A model generated the notes under the pieces. The model was not told where the DNA came from, did no database searches, and worked only from the letters and a program-made list of their open reading frames with translations. This document shows positions 38,207 to 46,854 of a stretch of DNA of 64,000 nt, piece by piece; the first letter of the stretch is position 1, and each line of letters opens with the position of its first letter. The DNA is taken from contig NZ_CAUCSQ010000021.1 in the NCBI RefSeq assembly GCF_958445495.1, forward strand, positions 1-64,000, given 5' to 3'. The position numbers and the translations under genes are program-made. The stretch is from an uncultured Bacteroides sp. GTDB lineage: Bacteria; Bacteroidota; Bacteroidia; Bacteroidales; Bacteroidaceae.

Positions 38207-38253
38207 CATCTGAAACCTTGGCACTCTCCATCTGAAACCCGACACTCTTCATC
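38207..38253. repeat. Short direct repeats, 21-22 bp period
   Basis: CATCTGAAACC occurs at 38207-38217 and 38229-38239, and a decayed third copy begins with CATC at 38250. Bases between also agree in part (GCACTCTCC and ACACTCTTC). It lies in non-coding DNA 30 bp before an IS-like palindrome. Confidence 0.45.
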
Positions 38254-38285
38254 GGCAATAAAAAAACCGTATCAACTCTATTTTT

Positions 38286-38329
38286 GAAGTGCCCCCAAAA
38301 GTTAGACACAAAACTTTTGGGGACACTTC
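38286..38329. mobile_element. Palindrome resembling abutted insertion-sequence ends
   Basis: GAAGTGCCCCCAAAAGTT (38286-38303) is complementary, with one mismatch, to AACTTTTGGGGACACTTC (38312-38329), with 8 bp between. The string CCCCCAAAAGTTAGACAC resembles terminal inverted repeats of IS3-family elements. No transposase remains nearby, so it is either two ends left after deletion or a very small non-autonomous element. The surrounding stretch from 38340 to 38660 contains no gene that I can support. Confidence 0.45.
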
Positions 38330-38660
38330 ATTTTAAGTAACGATACGGCTACTTTTATGTTTATCAGTTCCAATCCGTAACTGTTCCGAGTGTTCATCCG
38401 AGTTTCGACACACTCCCCTTTTGATGAAACATACATTTAAAGAATATCCCCAAACAGCAGAAAACCGCATATAGCACATGGCGAAGAGCCGGACTTCCTG
38501 TAAATGAAAGAGGTTCCTCGCCACATACCGGGTAATAAAATAACAGAATCCACAGGGTACGCACATCAAGACGAACCCGTCCCCCTCCTCCCTATCCTAC
38601 CGACAAGCCTTCCTGTATCAACAAGCTTATCAGAATGTATCGGCAACGCTTCTTTATACT

Positions 38661-39164
38661 TTATACAAAATCTTTCAATTCCTGCTGCAACCGCTGGCGG
38701 GTAAAAAAGATGCGGCTTTTCACAGTCCCCAGAGGGAGTCCCAGCTTATCGGCAATCTCACGATACTTGAATCCGGACACATGCATGGAAAACGGGACCT
38801 TATACTCCTTAGGCAATGCATTGACAATACGATGTATCTCTTTCAGGTCATAAGCCCCTTCCGTACTCGCAAACCCGGAGTCCTGCGGCAAATTCAGATG
38901 ATAATAATTATCGGTCTGATCCACAAAAGTCTGGTCGCGTACAATCTTCCGGTAATTATTAATAAAGATGTTACGCATAATCGTGTACATCCATCCTTTG
39001 AAATTTGTGTCCGGAACATATTTTTCCTCATTATCCAACGCTTTTAAAGAAGTCTCCTGCAATAAATCATTCGCCTCTTCGCGGTCGGCGGTCAACTTAT
39101 ATGCAAAACGAAGCAACTCCTCCTGAACTCCAATCAAATCTTTTCTGAAACTTAAACTTCTCAT
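38661..39164 (-). CDS. ECF-type RNA polymerase sigma factor
   Basis: This 167-residue sigma-70 family protein has region 2 at about 12-80 (LLRFAYKLTADREEANDLLQET, then GWMYTIMRNIFINNYRK) and region 4 at about 110-160 (LPKEYKVPFSMHVSGFKYREIADKLGLPLGTVKSRIFFTRQRLQQEL). Its length is normal for extracytoplasmic-function factors. No anti-sigma gene follows it on the same strand, so control must be of another kind or by a distant gene. It is divergent from the LemA/M48 operon, and two TTTTCGGGTG repeats lie between them. Confidence 0.92.
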   Translation of the reverse strand: MRSLSFRKDLIGVQEELLRFAYKLTADREEANDLLQETSLKALDNEEKYVPDTNFKGWMYTIMRNIFINNYRKIVRDQTFVDQTDNYYHLNLPQDSGFASTEGAYDLKEIHRIVNALPKEYKVPFSMHVSGFKYREIADKLGLPLGTVKSRIFFTRQRLQQELKDFV

Positions 39165-39282
39165 ACTTTAAGGGTTTTATGGTTAATATTTCGTTTTTCT
39201 CGATGATGCAAGTTTAAGGGTATTTTAGCTGTCGAACAGGGGGAAATCCGTCTTTTTTAAGGGGTTAATTCTATCAAATAAC

Positions 39283-39315
39283 AGTTTTCGGGTGCTTTTA
39301 GATAGTTTTCGGGTG
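39283..39315. promoter_or_regulatory. Two direct repeats upstream of the LemA promoter
   Basis: AGTTTTCGGGTG occurs at 39283-39294 and 39304-39315, 21 bp apart (two helical turns). They sit 28 bp upstream of the -33 box of the LemA promoter, as activator sites would, in the region shared with the divergent sigma-factor gene. Confidence 0.45.
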
Positions 39316-39342
39316 GTAATTAATGATTTTTATTCCGTTCCG

Positions 39343-39374
39343 TTTGGCTATAAAAAACAAATCACCTACTTTTG
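39343..39374 (+). promoter_or_regulatory. LemA-M48 operon promoter
   Basis: TTTG (39343-39346), 20 bp, TACTTTTG (39367-39374): both boxes match the Bacteroides housekeeping consensus with correct spacing. The start codon is at 39401. Confidence 0.7.
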
Positions 39375-39400
39375 ATTAATATTTTTAAATAATAAAGACC

Positions 39401-39961
39401 ATGACTACACTCATTATTATAGGAATCATCGTACTGCTGGGAATCATTTTCGCTTCCATGTACAACTCCCTGGTGAAACTGAGAAACAACCGCGAAAACG
39501 CATTCGCCGATATCGACGTACAGTTGAAACAACGCCATGACCTCATTCCACAACTGGTAGACACCGTAAAAGGCTATGCCGCCCATGAGAAAGAAACGCT
39601 CGACCGGGTGATTCAGGCACGTAACGGAGCGGTCAGCGCCCGAACCATAGACGAAAAGATAGCTGCGGAAAACCAATTGTCATCCGCCCTGTCAGGACTG
39701 AAGATTACGCTGGAAGCCTATCCCGACCTGAAAGCAAACCAGAACTTCCTGCAATTACAGGAAGAAATAGCCGACGTGGAAAACAAACTGGCGGCGGTAC
39801 GCCGGTATTTCAATTCCGCCACCAAAGAATATAACAATGCCGTCCAGACATTCCCTTCCAACATAATCGCCGGAATGACCGGATTCCGGAAAGAAATCAT
39901 GTTCGACTTGGGCAAAAACGAACGCGCCAACCTGGAAGAAGCTCCCAAAATCAGCTTTTAA
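39401..39961 (+). CDS. LemA-family membrane protein
   Basis: This 186-residue protein has one amino-terminal transmembrane helix (LIIIGIIVLLGIIFASMYNSLV) and a long helical-bundle domain with the LemA signature (AFADIDVQLKQRHDLIPQLVDTVKGYAAHEKETLDRVIQAR) and AVRRYFNSATKEYNNAVQTFPSNIIA. The function of LemA is not settled. It is commonly paired, as here, with a membrane metalloprotease: the M48 gene starts 45 bp downstream. Confidence 0.93.
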   Translation: MTTLIIIGIIVLLGIIFASMYNSLVKLRNNRENAFADIDVQLKQRHDLIPQLVDTVKGYAAHEKETLDRVIQARNGAVSARTIDEKIAAENQLSSALSGLKITLEAYPDLKANQNFLQLQEEIADVENKLAAVRRYFNSATKEYNNAVQTFPSNIIAGMTGFRKEIMFDLGKNERANLEEAPKISF

Positions 39962-40006
39962 GCCGGAGAGCCGTTTTCACCCCCGCCATAAACATACATA
40001 TATATT

Positions 40007-40978
40007 ATGGAATATGTAGGAATCCAGACACAGCAAAGCCGCAACAACCGGCGTTCCGTCTTTTTGCTATTCCTTTTCCCCTGCCTGGTCGCCGCCCTTC
40101 TTTACCTGTCCTGCTACCTGCTGGTTCTTCTCGGAGGAGGGAACAACACGGAAACGGAAATGGGAATGATACCCGTCATCAACTATCTCTTCCTTTCCGC
40201 CCTCCCCTACACGATGGGAGGCGTACTGGTCTGGTTCCTGATAGCCTATTGGACCAATACGAACATCATCAAAGCCGCCACAGGCGCCAAACCGCTGGAC
40301 CGCAAAGAAAACAAGCGCGTTTATAACCTGGTTGAGAACCTCTGTATGTCACAGGGAATGAAGATGCCGAAAATCAATATCATCTATGACAACTCCCTGA
40401 ACGCTTTCGCGAGCGGTATTAATGAACGCAGCTATACCGTCACACTCTCACAAGGCATTATCAATAAACTGGACGATGAAGAGCTGGAAGCCGTCATAGC
40501 ACATGAGTTAACCCATATACGTAACCATGACGTACGCCTACTAATCGTCTCCATTGTGTTTGTCGGCATTTTCTCCATGCTGGCACAAATCGCTTTCTAC
40601 ACCATCACACACGTGCGCATACGCAGCAACAGCAAAAACGGCGGCGGAGGCGTCCTAATCATCATGCTCATCGCTCTGGTAGTAGCCGCCATCGGTTTCT
40701 TATTCGCCAGCCTGATGCGTTTCGCCATTTCACGCAAACGCGAATACATGGCGGATGCAGGCTCCGCGGAAATGACAAAAAATCCGTTAGCTCTGGCTAG
40801 CGCCTTGCGGAAAATATCCGCCGACCCGGACATAGAAGCCGTCAAACGTGAAGACGTGGCGCAGCTATTTATCCAACATCCCGGCAAACAGGCAAAAAGC
40901 GCTTTCAGCGGACTCAGCGGATTGTTTGCCACACATCCCCCTATCGAAAAAAGAATTGCCATACTGGAACAATTCTAA
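40007..40978 (+). CDS. M48-family membrane metalloprotease (HtpX-like)
   Basis: This 323-residue integral membrane protease has two hydrophobic segments before residue 90 and two after the active site (VSIVFVGIFSMLAQIAFYTI and IIMLIALVVAAIGFLFASLM). The zinc motif is HELTH at residues 166-170, and the third ligand is likely Glu in KREYMADAGSAEM. HtpX-type proteases degrade damaged inner-membrane proteins. It is the second gene of the LemA operon and is likely co-expressed with LemA. Confidence 0.92.
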   Translation: MEYVGIQTQQSRNNRRSVFLLFLFPCLVAALLYLSCYLLVLLGGGNNTETEMGMIPVINYLFLSALPYTMGGVLVWFLIAYWTNTNIIKAATGAKPLDRKENKRVYNLVENLCMSQGMKMPKINIIYDNSLNAFASGINERSYTVTLSQGIINKLDDEELEAVIAHELTHIRNHDVRLLIVSIVFVGIFSMLAQIAFYTITHVRIRSNSKNGGGGVLIIMLIALVVAAIGFLFASLMRFAISRKREYMADAGSAEMTKNPLALASALRKISADPDIEAVKREDVAQLFIQHPGKQAKSAFSGLSGLFATHPPIEKRIAILEQF

Positions 40979-41192
40979 AATCTTCCGCCATACCGGGCGT
41001 TTCTATTTAATTTTCATTAAATAATACCCCAGGCAGCACTGATTTTTAGTATATTTATTGCGGTAATCCATGTTGTCCCAAGCAACCGGTATCCTCATAT
41101 CACGGAAAAGACGGTATCAATGCTCCAACGGCAACTATACCCCGATACGGATTATCCCGCTATGCGGATGTATCAACCTAAATATAACTGAC

Positions 41193-41687
41193 ATGAAAAC
41201 AAGAAAACCAATCCTGATGTTGTTGCTGGCCCTGCTGGCGTGCCTTCCCCCTCTTTCCGCCCAAAACAAGAAAGAAAAAAAGGAACAGAAAAAAGAAGCC
41301 GTGCAAAAGCAAATCATATCCGAGAACTACAAGATAGAAGTCAACACAGCCATACCCATGCGCGGACGTACCATACCGCTGACCAGCTCCTACTCACTGG
41401 CAATCAGGAACGACTCGGTTATTTCCTATTTACCGTACTACGGCCGGGCCTACAGCATTCCCTACGGCGGAGGCGACGGGCTCAATTTCAGCGCCCCCCT
41501 CAAAGAGTATGACATGAAAACAGATAAGAAAGGAAATCCCGTCATCAAGTTTACAGCCCGGAGTCCGGAAGATTATTTCGAGTTCAGGATAAAAGTATAT
41601 TCAAACGGCTCGGCAAGCATCGACGTCAATATGCAAAACCGCCAATCCATCAGTTTCCAGGGAGAACTGGAGTTAAAGGAAGAGTAA
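41193..41687 (+). CDS. DUF4251-family exported protein
   Basis: This 164-residue protein is counted from the ATG at 41193, where a normal signal peptide begins (MLLLALLACLPPLSAQ); the frame is open to 41070 but the extra residues look non-coding. A Lys/Glu-rich linker (KKEKKEQKKEAVQKQ) leads into a beta-rich domain (YKIEVNTAIPMRGRTIPLTSSYSLAIRNDSV, GRAYSIPYGGGDGLNF) matching DUF4251. These proteins are common in Bacteroides and of unknown function, presumably periplasmic. Confidence 0.8.
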   Translation: MKTRKPILMLLLALLACLPPLSAQNKKEKKEQKKEAVQKQIISENYKIEVNTAIPMRGRTIPLTSSYSLAIRNDSVISYLPYYGRAYSIPYGGGDGLNFSAPLKEYDMKTDKKGNPVIKFTARSPEDYFEFRIKVYSNGSASIDVNMQNRQSISFQGELELKEE

Positions 41688-41706
41688 ACCGTTTTTCTCC
41701 CTTTCC

Positions 41707-42348
41707 TCATCCCTTTTTCGCTCCGTTATCCTCCGTATCTTCACCGCCTTTCAATATAGGCAGGCAGATATGATATTTCACGGCTAAGATACGGGCAAGG
41801 AAAACGACTGTCCCGCCTATCAACTGGCATGCGTAGGATTCCATGCCGGCAACGTCGCAAACCCAGTAGGCAATGCCGCCCACGACGCATGCCATCGCAT
41901 AAATCTCCTTCCTGAAAATCAGCGGGATTTCATTGATAAAGACATCCCGCATCACACCGCCTGCGGCTCCCGTTATACTGCCCATGATGATAGCCACCCA
42001 AAACGGATAGCCCAGGGAAATGCTTTTCCCCACACCGACCACCGTAAACAGCGCCAATCCAATCGTATCGAAAATAAAGAAAGTATTGTTAAGGCGAATC
42101 AGCCAACGGCCGAAACAGATAACCCATAACAAGGCTACTCCCGTACAAATCAGATAAATCGGATCTGTCATCCAGCCGGGAGTGACATCCAGCAAAAGGT
42201 CGCGTATCGTACCGCCGCCGATTGCCGTAGCAAACCCGACGACATAAGCCCCGAACCAGTCGAAACGTTTCGCCGAAGCCAGCCTGATACCACTAATAGC
42301 AAAGGCAAATGTGCCTATAAAATCAAGAATTTGAACGAATGTGGGCAT
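41707..42348 (-). CDS. TRIC/UPF0126-type trimeric cation channel family protein
   Basis: This 213-residue inner-membrane protein is counted from the ATG at 42348 (MPTFVQILDFIGTFAFAISG). It is made of two repeats of three helices, each with a glycine-rich turn: GGGTIRDLLLD in the first and GGVMRDVFINE in the second, the signature of bacterial TRIC channels, which conduct K+ or other monovalent cations. The frame remains open upstream to 42855, but that part is antisense to the divergent wecB-like gene and is not coding. Confidence 0.88.
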   Translation of the reverse strand: MPTFVQILDFIGTFAFAISGIRLASAKRFDWFGAYVVGFATAIGGGTIRDLLLDVTPGWMTDPIYLICTGVALLWVICFGRWLIRLNNTFFIFDTIGLALFTVVGVGKSISLGYPFWVAIIMGSITGAAGGVMRDVFINEIPLIFRKEIYAMACVVGGIAYWVCDVAGMESYACQLIGGTVVFLARILAVKYHICLPILKGGEDTEDNGAKKG

Positions 42349-42439
42349 ATATTTGTTATTTACCCTGCAAAGTAACGAATAAATTCCGTAAGAAAATGTA
42401 CTTTTGCCTACGGAATTAATCGAATTTGACAGAAACGAT

Positions 42440-43525
42440 ATGAAAATAACAATTGTCGCCGGGGCACGCCCCAATTTCATGAAGATAGCTCCCATCACAC
42501 GCGCCGTTGAAGCAGCGCGGGCGTTAGGCAAAAACATTTCCTGCCGCCTGGTATATACCGGCAAAAAAGAAGATGCCAGCCTGGACGCCTCCCTGTTTTC
42601 CGACCTTGACATGAAGAGTCCCGATGTATATCTGGGAGTAGAAAGCAACAACCCGACAAACCTGACGGCGGGAATCATGATGGCTTTCGAACACGAACTG
42701 ACCGAGAACCCGGCACATGTCGTTCTGGTGGTAGATGACCTCACGGCAACCATGAGTTGCGCGATTGTAGCCAAAAAGCAAGGGATAAAAGTCGCGCATC
42801 TCGTAGCGGGGACCCGTTCTTTCGACATGAAGATGCCCAAAGAGGTGAACCGCATGATAACGGACGGCCTGTCCGACTATCTGTTCACAGCCGGAATGGT
42901 TGCCAACCGCAACCTGAACCAAACGGGAACGGAAAGCGAAAATGTATATTATGTAGGAAATATCCTGATAGACACCATCCGCTATAACCGCAACAGACTG
43001 CTCAAACCTGTCTGGTTTCCCGTCTTGGGGCTGGAAGAAGGACAATATTTCCTGTTCACCCTCAACCGCCGCGCACTGCTTGACAATAAGGAAAACCTGC
43101 GCCGGCTCATTGAGACCCTGATAGAGAAATCGGCGGGAATGCCCGTTGTCGCCCCTTTGCACACCTATGTGCGCAACGCCATCAAAGGACTGGACATCGA
43201 AGCTCCGAACTTTCACATCATGCCTCCGCAGAGCTACCTCATTTTCGGATTCCTCATCAGCAAGGCAAAAGGCATCATAACCGATTCGGGCAACGTCGCC
43301 GAAGAAGCAACCTTTCTGGGAATTCCCTGCATCACGCTGAATACCTATGCCGAACATCCGGAAACATGGCGCATGGGAACCAACGAACTGGTTGGAGAAA
43401 GTCCCGCCGGGCTTGCCAAAGCGATGGATACGTTAATGAAAGGCGAATGGAAAAAAGGCGTACTCCCCGAACGCTGGGACGGACGCACCGCCGAACGCAT
43501 CGTACAAATTCTGACAAGCAAATAA
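42440..43525 (+). CDS. wecB: UDP-N-acetylglucosamine 2-epimerase (non-hydrolysing)
   Basis: This 361-residue cytoplasmic enzyme converts UDP-GlcNAc to UDP-ManNAc for surface polysaccharides. It is counted from the ATG at 42440 (MKITIVAGARPNFMKIAPI, the family start); an ATG at 42404 adds 12 residues that do not fit. Other motifs are HLVAGTRSFDMKMPKEVNR, YYVGNILIDTI, ITDSGNVAEEATFLGIPCITL and TEHPET-like AEHPETWRMGTNEL. The usual RSGE-type and HVEAG-type motifs are slightly changed (GTRSFD in place of GLRS), so a related substrate is possible. It is divergent from the TRIC gene and followed by a hairpin. Confidence 0.85.
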   Translation: MKITIVAGARPNFMKIAPITRAVEAARALGKNISCRLVYTGKKEDASLDASLFSDLDMKSPDVYLGVESNNPTNLTAGIMMAFEHELTENPAHVVLVVDDLTATMSCAIVAKKQGIKVAHLVAGTRSFDMKMPKEVNRMITDGLSDYLFTAGMVANRNLNQTGTESENVYYVGNILIDTIRYNRNRLLKPVWFPVLGLEEGQYFLFTLNRRALLDNKENLRRLIETLIEKSAGMPVVAPLHTYVRNAIKGLDIEAPNFHIMPPQSYLIFGFLISKAKGIITDSGNVAEEATFLGIPCITLNTYAEHPETWRMGTNELVGESPAGLAKAMDTLMKGEWKKGVLPERWDGRTAERIVQILTSK

Positions 43526-43631
43526 CACCGCCCGCCGGCTGCCGGATTCCGTTCTCCTGGTCCGGTCTCCACATCCGGTAATTCCCGGCAAACCAATCCG
43601 AAAGGACAAAATCCAGGCAACAACACTTATC

Positions 43632-43664
43632 CGGTTCTTCTTCCAACCAATTGAAGAAGAACCG
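43632..43664 (+). terminator. Hairpin after the epimerase gene
   Basis: CGGTTCTTCTTC (43632-43643) pairs perfectly with GAAGAAGAACCG (43653-43664), loop 9 nt, followed by CTGTTT. It is about 107 bp after the epimerase stop. The T-run is weak, so termination is probable but not certain. Confidence 0.5.
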
Positions 43665-43762
43665 CTGTTTCAGGCATACCAGTCAAAGTTTCCAATTCAA
43701 ATCCGGCACGCTACACCCCTCCGATACGGCATATCCGGAACAAAGAGTATAATAAGCCGGAA

Positions 43763-43922
43763 GTTTCATCCTATTGAAACAATTTGTTCCAATAGATGAA
43801 ACGTTTTGTTTCACCGCCAGAAACTATAGTTTCGACAGTGAGGAAACTATGGTTTCATACGGTAGAAACTACAGTTTCTTATAATGGAAACTCTAGTTTC
43901 TCCCTGACGAAACTTCCGTTCC
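43763..43922. repeat. Array of seven short palindromes on a 22-bp period
   Basis: GAAAC begins at 43776, 43798, 43820, 43843, 43865, 43887 and 43909 (spacing 22, 22, 23, 22, 22, 22). Each is followed after 4-5 bp by GTTTC or GTTCC, making 14-15 bp palindromes such as GAAACTATAGTTTC. The 7-9 bp between units are unrelated to each other. The first unit also lies inside a larger palindrome that starts at GTTTCAT (43763). The array fills most of the 750-bp non-coding gap between the epimerase gene and the DUF5686 gene; no gene is seen in that gap. Confidence 0.75.
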
Positions 43923-44246
43923 CCTTATTCGGCACTCCCGCTCTGTACTGTACCGGATGGATATACCGGATTCAATTGACAATTTCGCTTGTTACACCTA
44001 AGTTCGTTTACTCAATATTTTTTTTAACCTGAATAAGTTTACTTGTCCCTTTGTTATTCCTGTATGAGTTGTCATTTTAGAGATGTTGCCAAACCGGTAT
44101 CAACCCGCAGCCATACATAAAAAACATACGGAACGAGAAACGGCTTCGCCCGCATTCTACCCATTATCCGGTAATAAAAGCTTGTAAATAACAAAAAATG
44201 ATGGGTAAAAAAAGTTATATATTCTCCTATCCTTAGAGTTATTTGT

Positions 44247-44254
44247 TAACTTTG
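44247..44254 (+). promoter_or_regulatory. -7 element of the DUF5686 gene promoter
   Basis: TAACTTTG matches TAnnTTTG, 20 bp before the start codon at 44274. A -33 TTTG box is not evident. Confidence 0.5.
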
Positions 44255-44273
44255 CAGCCCTACTACGAACGTT

Positions 44274-46850
44274 ATGATACAACGATATAGCAAAATATTT
44301 ATACTGTTCTTACTCGTACTGACAGGTTCAAATGCTTTTGCGCAGCAAATAAAAGGGGTTGTCACAGATTCCGTAACCCATGAACCTTTGATGTATATCT
44401 CCGTTTACTACCAGGAAAAACGGGATATGGGAACTATCACCGATATTGACGGAGGATTCACGCTCGAAGCCCGTAAAAACGGAGGGACGCTTGTATTCTC
44501 CGCTGTGGGCTATACCAGCAAAACCGTCAAAGTGGGCTATGGCAACCAGACGGTCAACGTACAACTGTCTCCGGACAATGTCATGCTGAACGAAGTAGTG
44601 GTAAAACCCAAGAAAGAAAAATACTCGCGCAAGAACAACCCGGCAGTTGAATTCATGAAAAAAGTCATCGAACATAAAAAGGCGCAAGTCCTTGAAGTGA
44701 ACGATTACTACCAGTATGACAAGTACGAGAAGATGAAAATGTCTATCAACGACCTCACGCCGGAGAAGCTGGAAAGGGGAATCTACAAAAGGTATTCCTT
44801 CCTGAAAGACCAGGTGGAGGTTTCCGAAACCACCCACAAGCTGATTCTCCCCATCTCGGTACAAGAGACAGCCTCACAAACGATTTACCGTAAAAATCCG
44901 GAAAGCAAAAAGACAATCATCAAAGGAAAAAATTCCAACGGCATTGAAGAATTCTTCAATACGGGAGACATGCTCGGCACTGTGCTGAAAGATGTTTTCG
45001 CCGACATCAATATTTACGACGACGACATCCGCCTGCTGCAACAACGTTTCGTCAGCCCTATCGGCAGCAGCGCCATCTCTTTCTACAAATTCTATCTGAT
45101 GGACACGCTAATGGTCAACAGACGCGAGTGCGTGCATCTTACTTTCGTACCGCAGAACTCACAGGATTTCGGTTTCACCGGACACCTTTACGTTCTGAAC
45201 GACTCCACCTACGCCGTGCAGAAGTGCACCATGAACCTGCCTAAAAAGACCGGCGTCAATTTCGTCAACCGCATGGACATCGTGCAGCAATACGAACAAC
45301 TGCCCAACGGGAACTGGGTGTTGTCCGACGACGACATGACCGTAGACCTTTCATGGAATTCCAACAAAACGGCGGGAGGACTGCAGGTGGAACGTATCAC
45401 GAAATATACCAATTACCGGTTTGACCCGATAGAGCCGAGATATTTCCGGTTGAAGGGCGATGTCATCAAAGAAGCGGACATGTTGTCGAAAAGCGACGAA
45501 TACTGGGCAAGCGTGCGCCAAGTGCCATTGACTAAAAAGGAAAGTACGATGGACTTGTTCGTCAACCGCCTCGAACAGATTCCCGGATTCAAATACATAA
45601 TCTTCGGCGCAAAGGCCCTGATTGAGAACTTCGTGGAGACGTCCGGCAAAGACCGTCCGAATAAATTTGACATAGGGCCTATCAATACCATGATTTCGAG
45701 CAACTACATCGACGGGACCCGTTTCCGTTTGAGCGGCATGACTACCGCCAATCTCAACAAGCACTGGTTCCTGAGCGGTTACGGGGCGTACGGATTGAAA
45801 GACCAACGCTGGAAATACAGCGGGACTCTTACTTATTCATTCAATAAGCGGGATTATGTGGTATGGGAATTTCCCAAGCATTACATCTCGGCAACGTACA
45901 GTTACGATGTCATGTCGCCGATGGACAAGTTCTTGTTTACAGATAAAGACAACATCTTCCTGTCATTGAAAACGACAACGGTGGACCAGATGTCATACAT
46001 GCGCGACGCGACCATCAATTACGAGCTGGAGACCCCTGCCGGATTCGGCGTGAAAGCCATGCTCCGCCACCGTAACGACGAACCTGCCGGCAAACTGGAA
46101 TATTTGAGGAATGACGCCGCACAGACACGTGTACACGACATTACGACTTCCGAAGCCAGCCTGACATTACGTTACGCACCGGGCGAATCGTTCGTGAACT
46201 CCAAGCAGCGCCGCATCCCCGTGTCGCTGGACGCCCCGATTTTCACTTTAACCCATGCGATGGGCTTCAAGGGCGTGCTGGGCGGAGAATATAATTTCAA
46301 CCGCACGGAAGCAAGCATCTGGAAACGTTTCTGGCTTCCCGCATCTTGGGGAAAGGTGGATTGCAGCGTAAAAGCCGGTGCGGAATGGAACACCGTCCCC
46401 TTCCCGCTATTAATCCTGCCGGAGGCAAATCTTTCATACATCACTCAACGGGAGACATTCTGCCTGATTAACAACATGGAATTCCTGAACGACCGCTTCG
46501 CCTCCATGTCCGTATCTTATGACATGAACGGAAAGCTGTTCAACCGCATCCCTCTGCTCAAGAATCTGAAATGGAGGGAAATGTTCCGTGTACGTGCATT
46601 GTGGGGAACGCTGACGGATAAAAACAATCCGTTTAAAAGCAACAATCCCGACTTGTTCCGTTTTCCGACGCGCGACGGCAAATTCACGAGTTTCGTAATG
46701 GACTCGAAAGTCCCTTACGTGGAAGCGAGTGTCGGTATCTACAATATCTTCAAGTTACTGCACATCGAATATGTACATCGTCTTACCTACCGTGACAATC
46801 CGGGTATCAACAAAAGCGGTATCCGTTTCATGGTATTAATGGTATTCTAA
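44274..46850 (+). CDS. DUF5686 / carboxypeptidase-regulatory-like outer-membrane protein
   Basis: This 858-residue protein has a signal peptide (about 1-24, ending NAFAQ), a CarboxypepD-regulatory-like beta-sandwich (about 25-108, KGVVTDSVTHEPLMYISVYY to VKVGYGNQTVNVQL), a linker (NEVVVKPKKEKYSRKNNPAVEFMKKVIEHK, typical of DUF5686 proteins) and a long carboxy-terminal beta-barrel ending NKSGIRFMVLMVF. There is no plug or TonB box, so it is not a SusC transporter. Such proteins are widespread in Bacteroidetes with unknown function. It is followed after 4 bp by rarA. Confidence 0.88.
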   Translation: MIQRYSKIFILFLLVLTGSNAFAQQIKGVVTDSVTHEPLMYISVYYQEKRDMGTITDIDGGFTLEARKNGGTLVFSAVGYTSKTVKVGYGNQTVNVQLSPDNVMLNEVVVKPKKEKYSRKNNPAVEFMKKVIEHKKAQVLEVNDYYQYDKYEKMKMSINDLTPEKLERGIYKRYSFLKDQVEVSETTHKLILPISVQETASQTIYRKNPESKKTIIKGKNSNGIEEFFNTGDMLGTVLKDVFADINIYDDDIRLLQQRFVSPIGSSAISFYKFYLMDTLMVNRRECVHLTFVPQNSQDFGFTGHLYVLNDSTYAVQKCTMNLPKKTGVNFVNRMDIVQQYEQLPNGNWVLSDDDMTVDLSWNSNKTAGGLQVERITKYTNYRFDPIEPRYFRLKGDVIKEADMLSKSDEYWASVRQVPLTKKESTMDLFVNRLEQIPGFKYIIFGAKALIENFVETSGKDRPNKFDIGPINTMISSNYIDGTRFRLSGMTTANLNKHWFLSGYGAYGLKDQRWKYSGTLTYSFNKRDYVVWEFPKHYISATYSYDVMSPMDKFLFTDKDNIFLSLKTTTVDQMSYMRDATINYELETPAGFGVKAMLRHRNDEPAGKLEYLRNDAAQTRVHDITTSEASLTLRYAPGESFVNSKQRRIPVSLDAPIFTLTHAMGFKGVLGGEYNFNRTEASIWKRFWLPASWGKVDCSVKAGAEWNTVPFPLLILPEANLSYITQRETFCLINNMEFLNDRFASMSVSYDMNGKLFNRIPLLKNLKWREMFRVRALWGTLTDKNNPFKSNNPDLFRFPTRDGKFTSFVMDSKVPYVEASVGIYNIFKLLHIEYVHRLTYRDNPGINKSGIRFMVLMVF

Positions 46851-46854
46851 AATT

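Noticed and set aside
42349..42855. Amino-terminal extension of the TRIC-type channel
   Set aside because: This part is antisense to the epimerase gene; the family start is the ATG at 42348.
43763..43922. CRISPR array
   Set aside because: Repeat units are 14-15 bp palindromes with 7-9 bp spacers, far too short, and no cas genes are present.
43796..44032. Open frame through the palindrome array
   Set aside because: The 22-bp period shifts the frame with each unit, the product matches nothing and there is no promoter for it.
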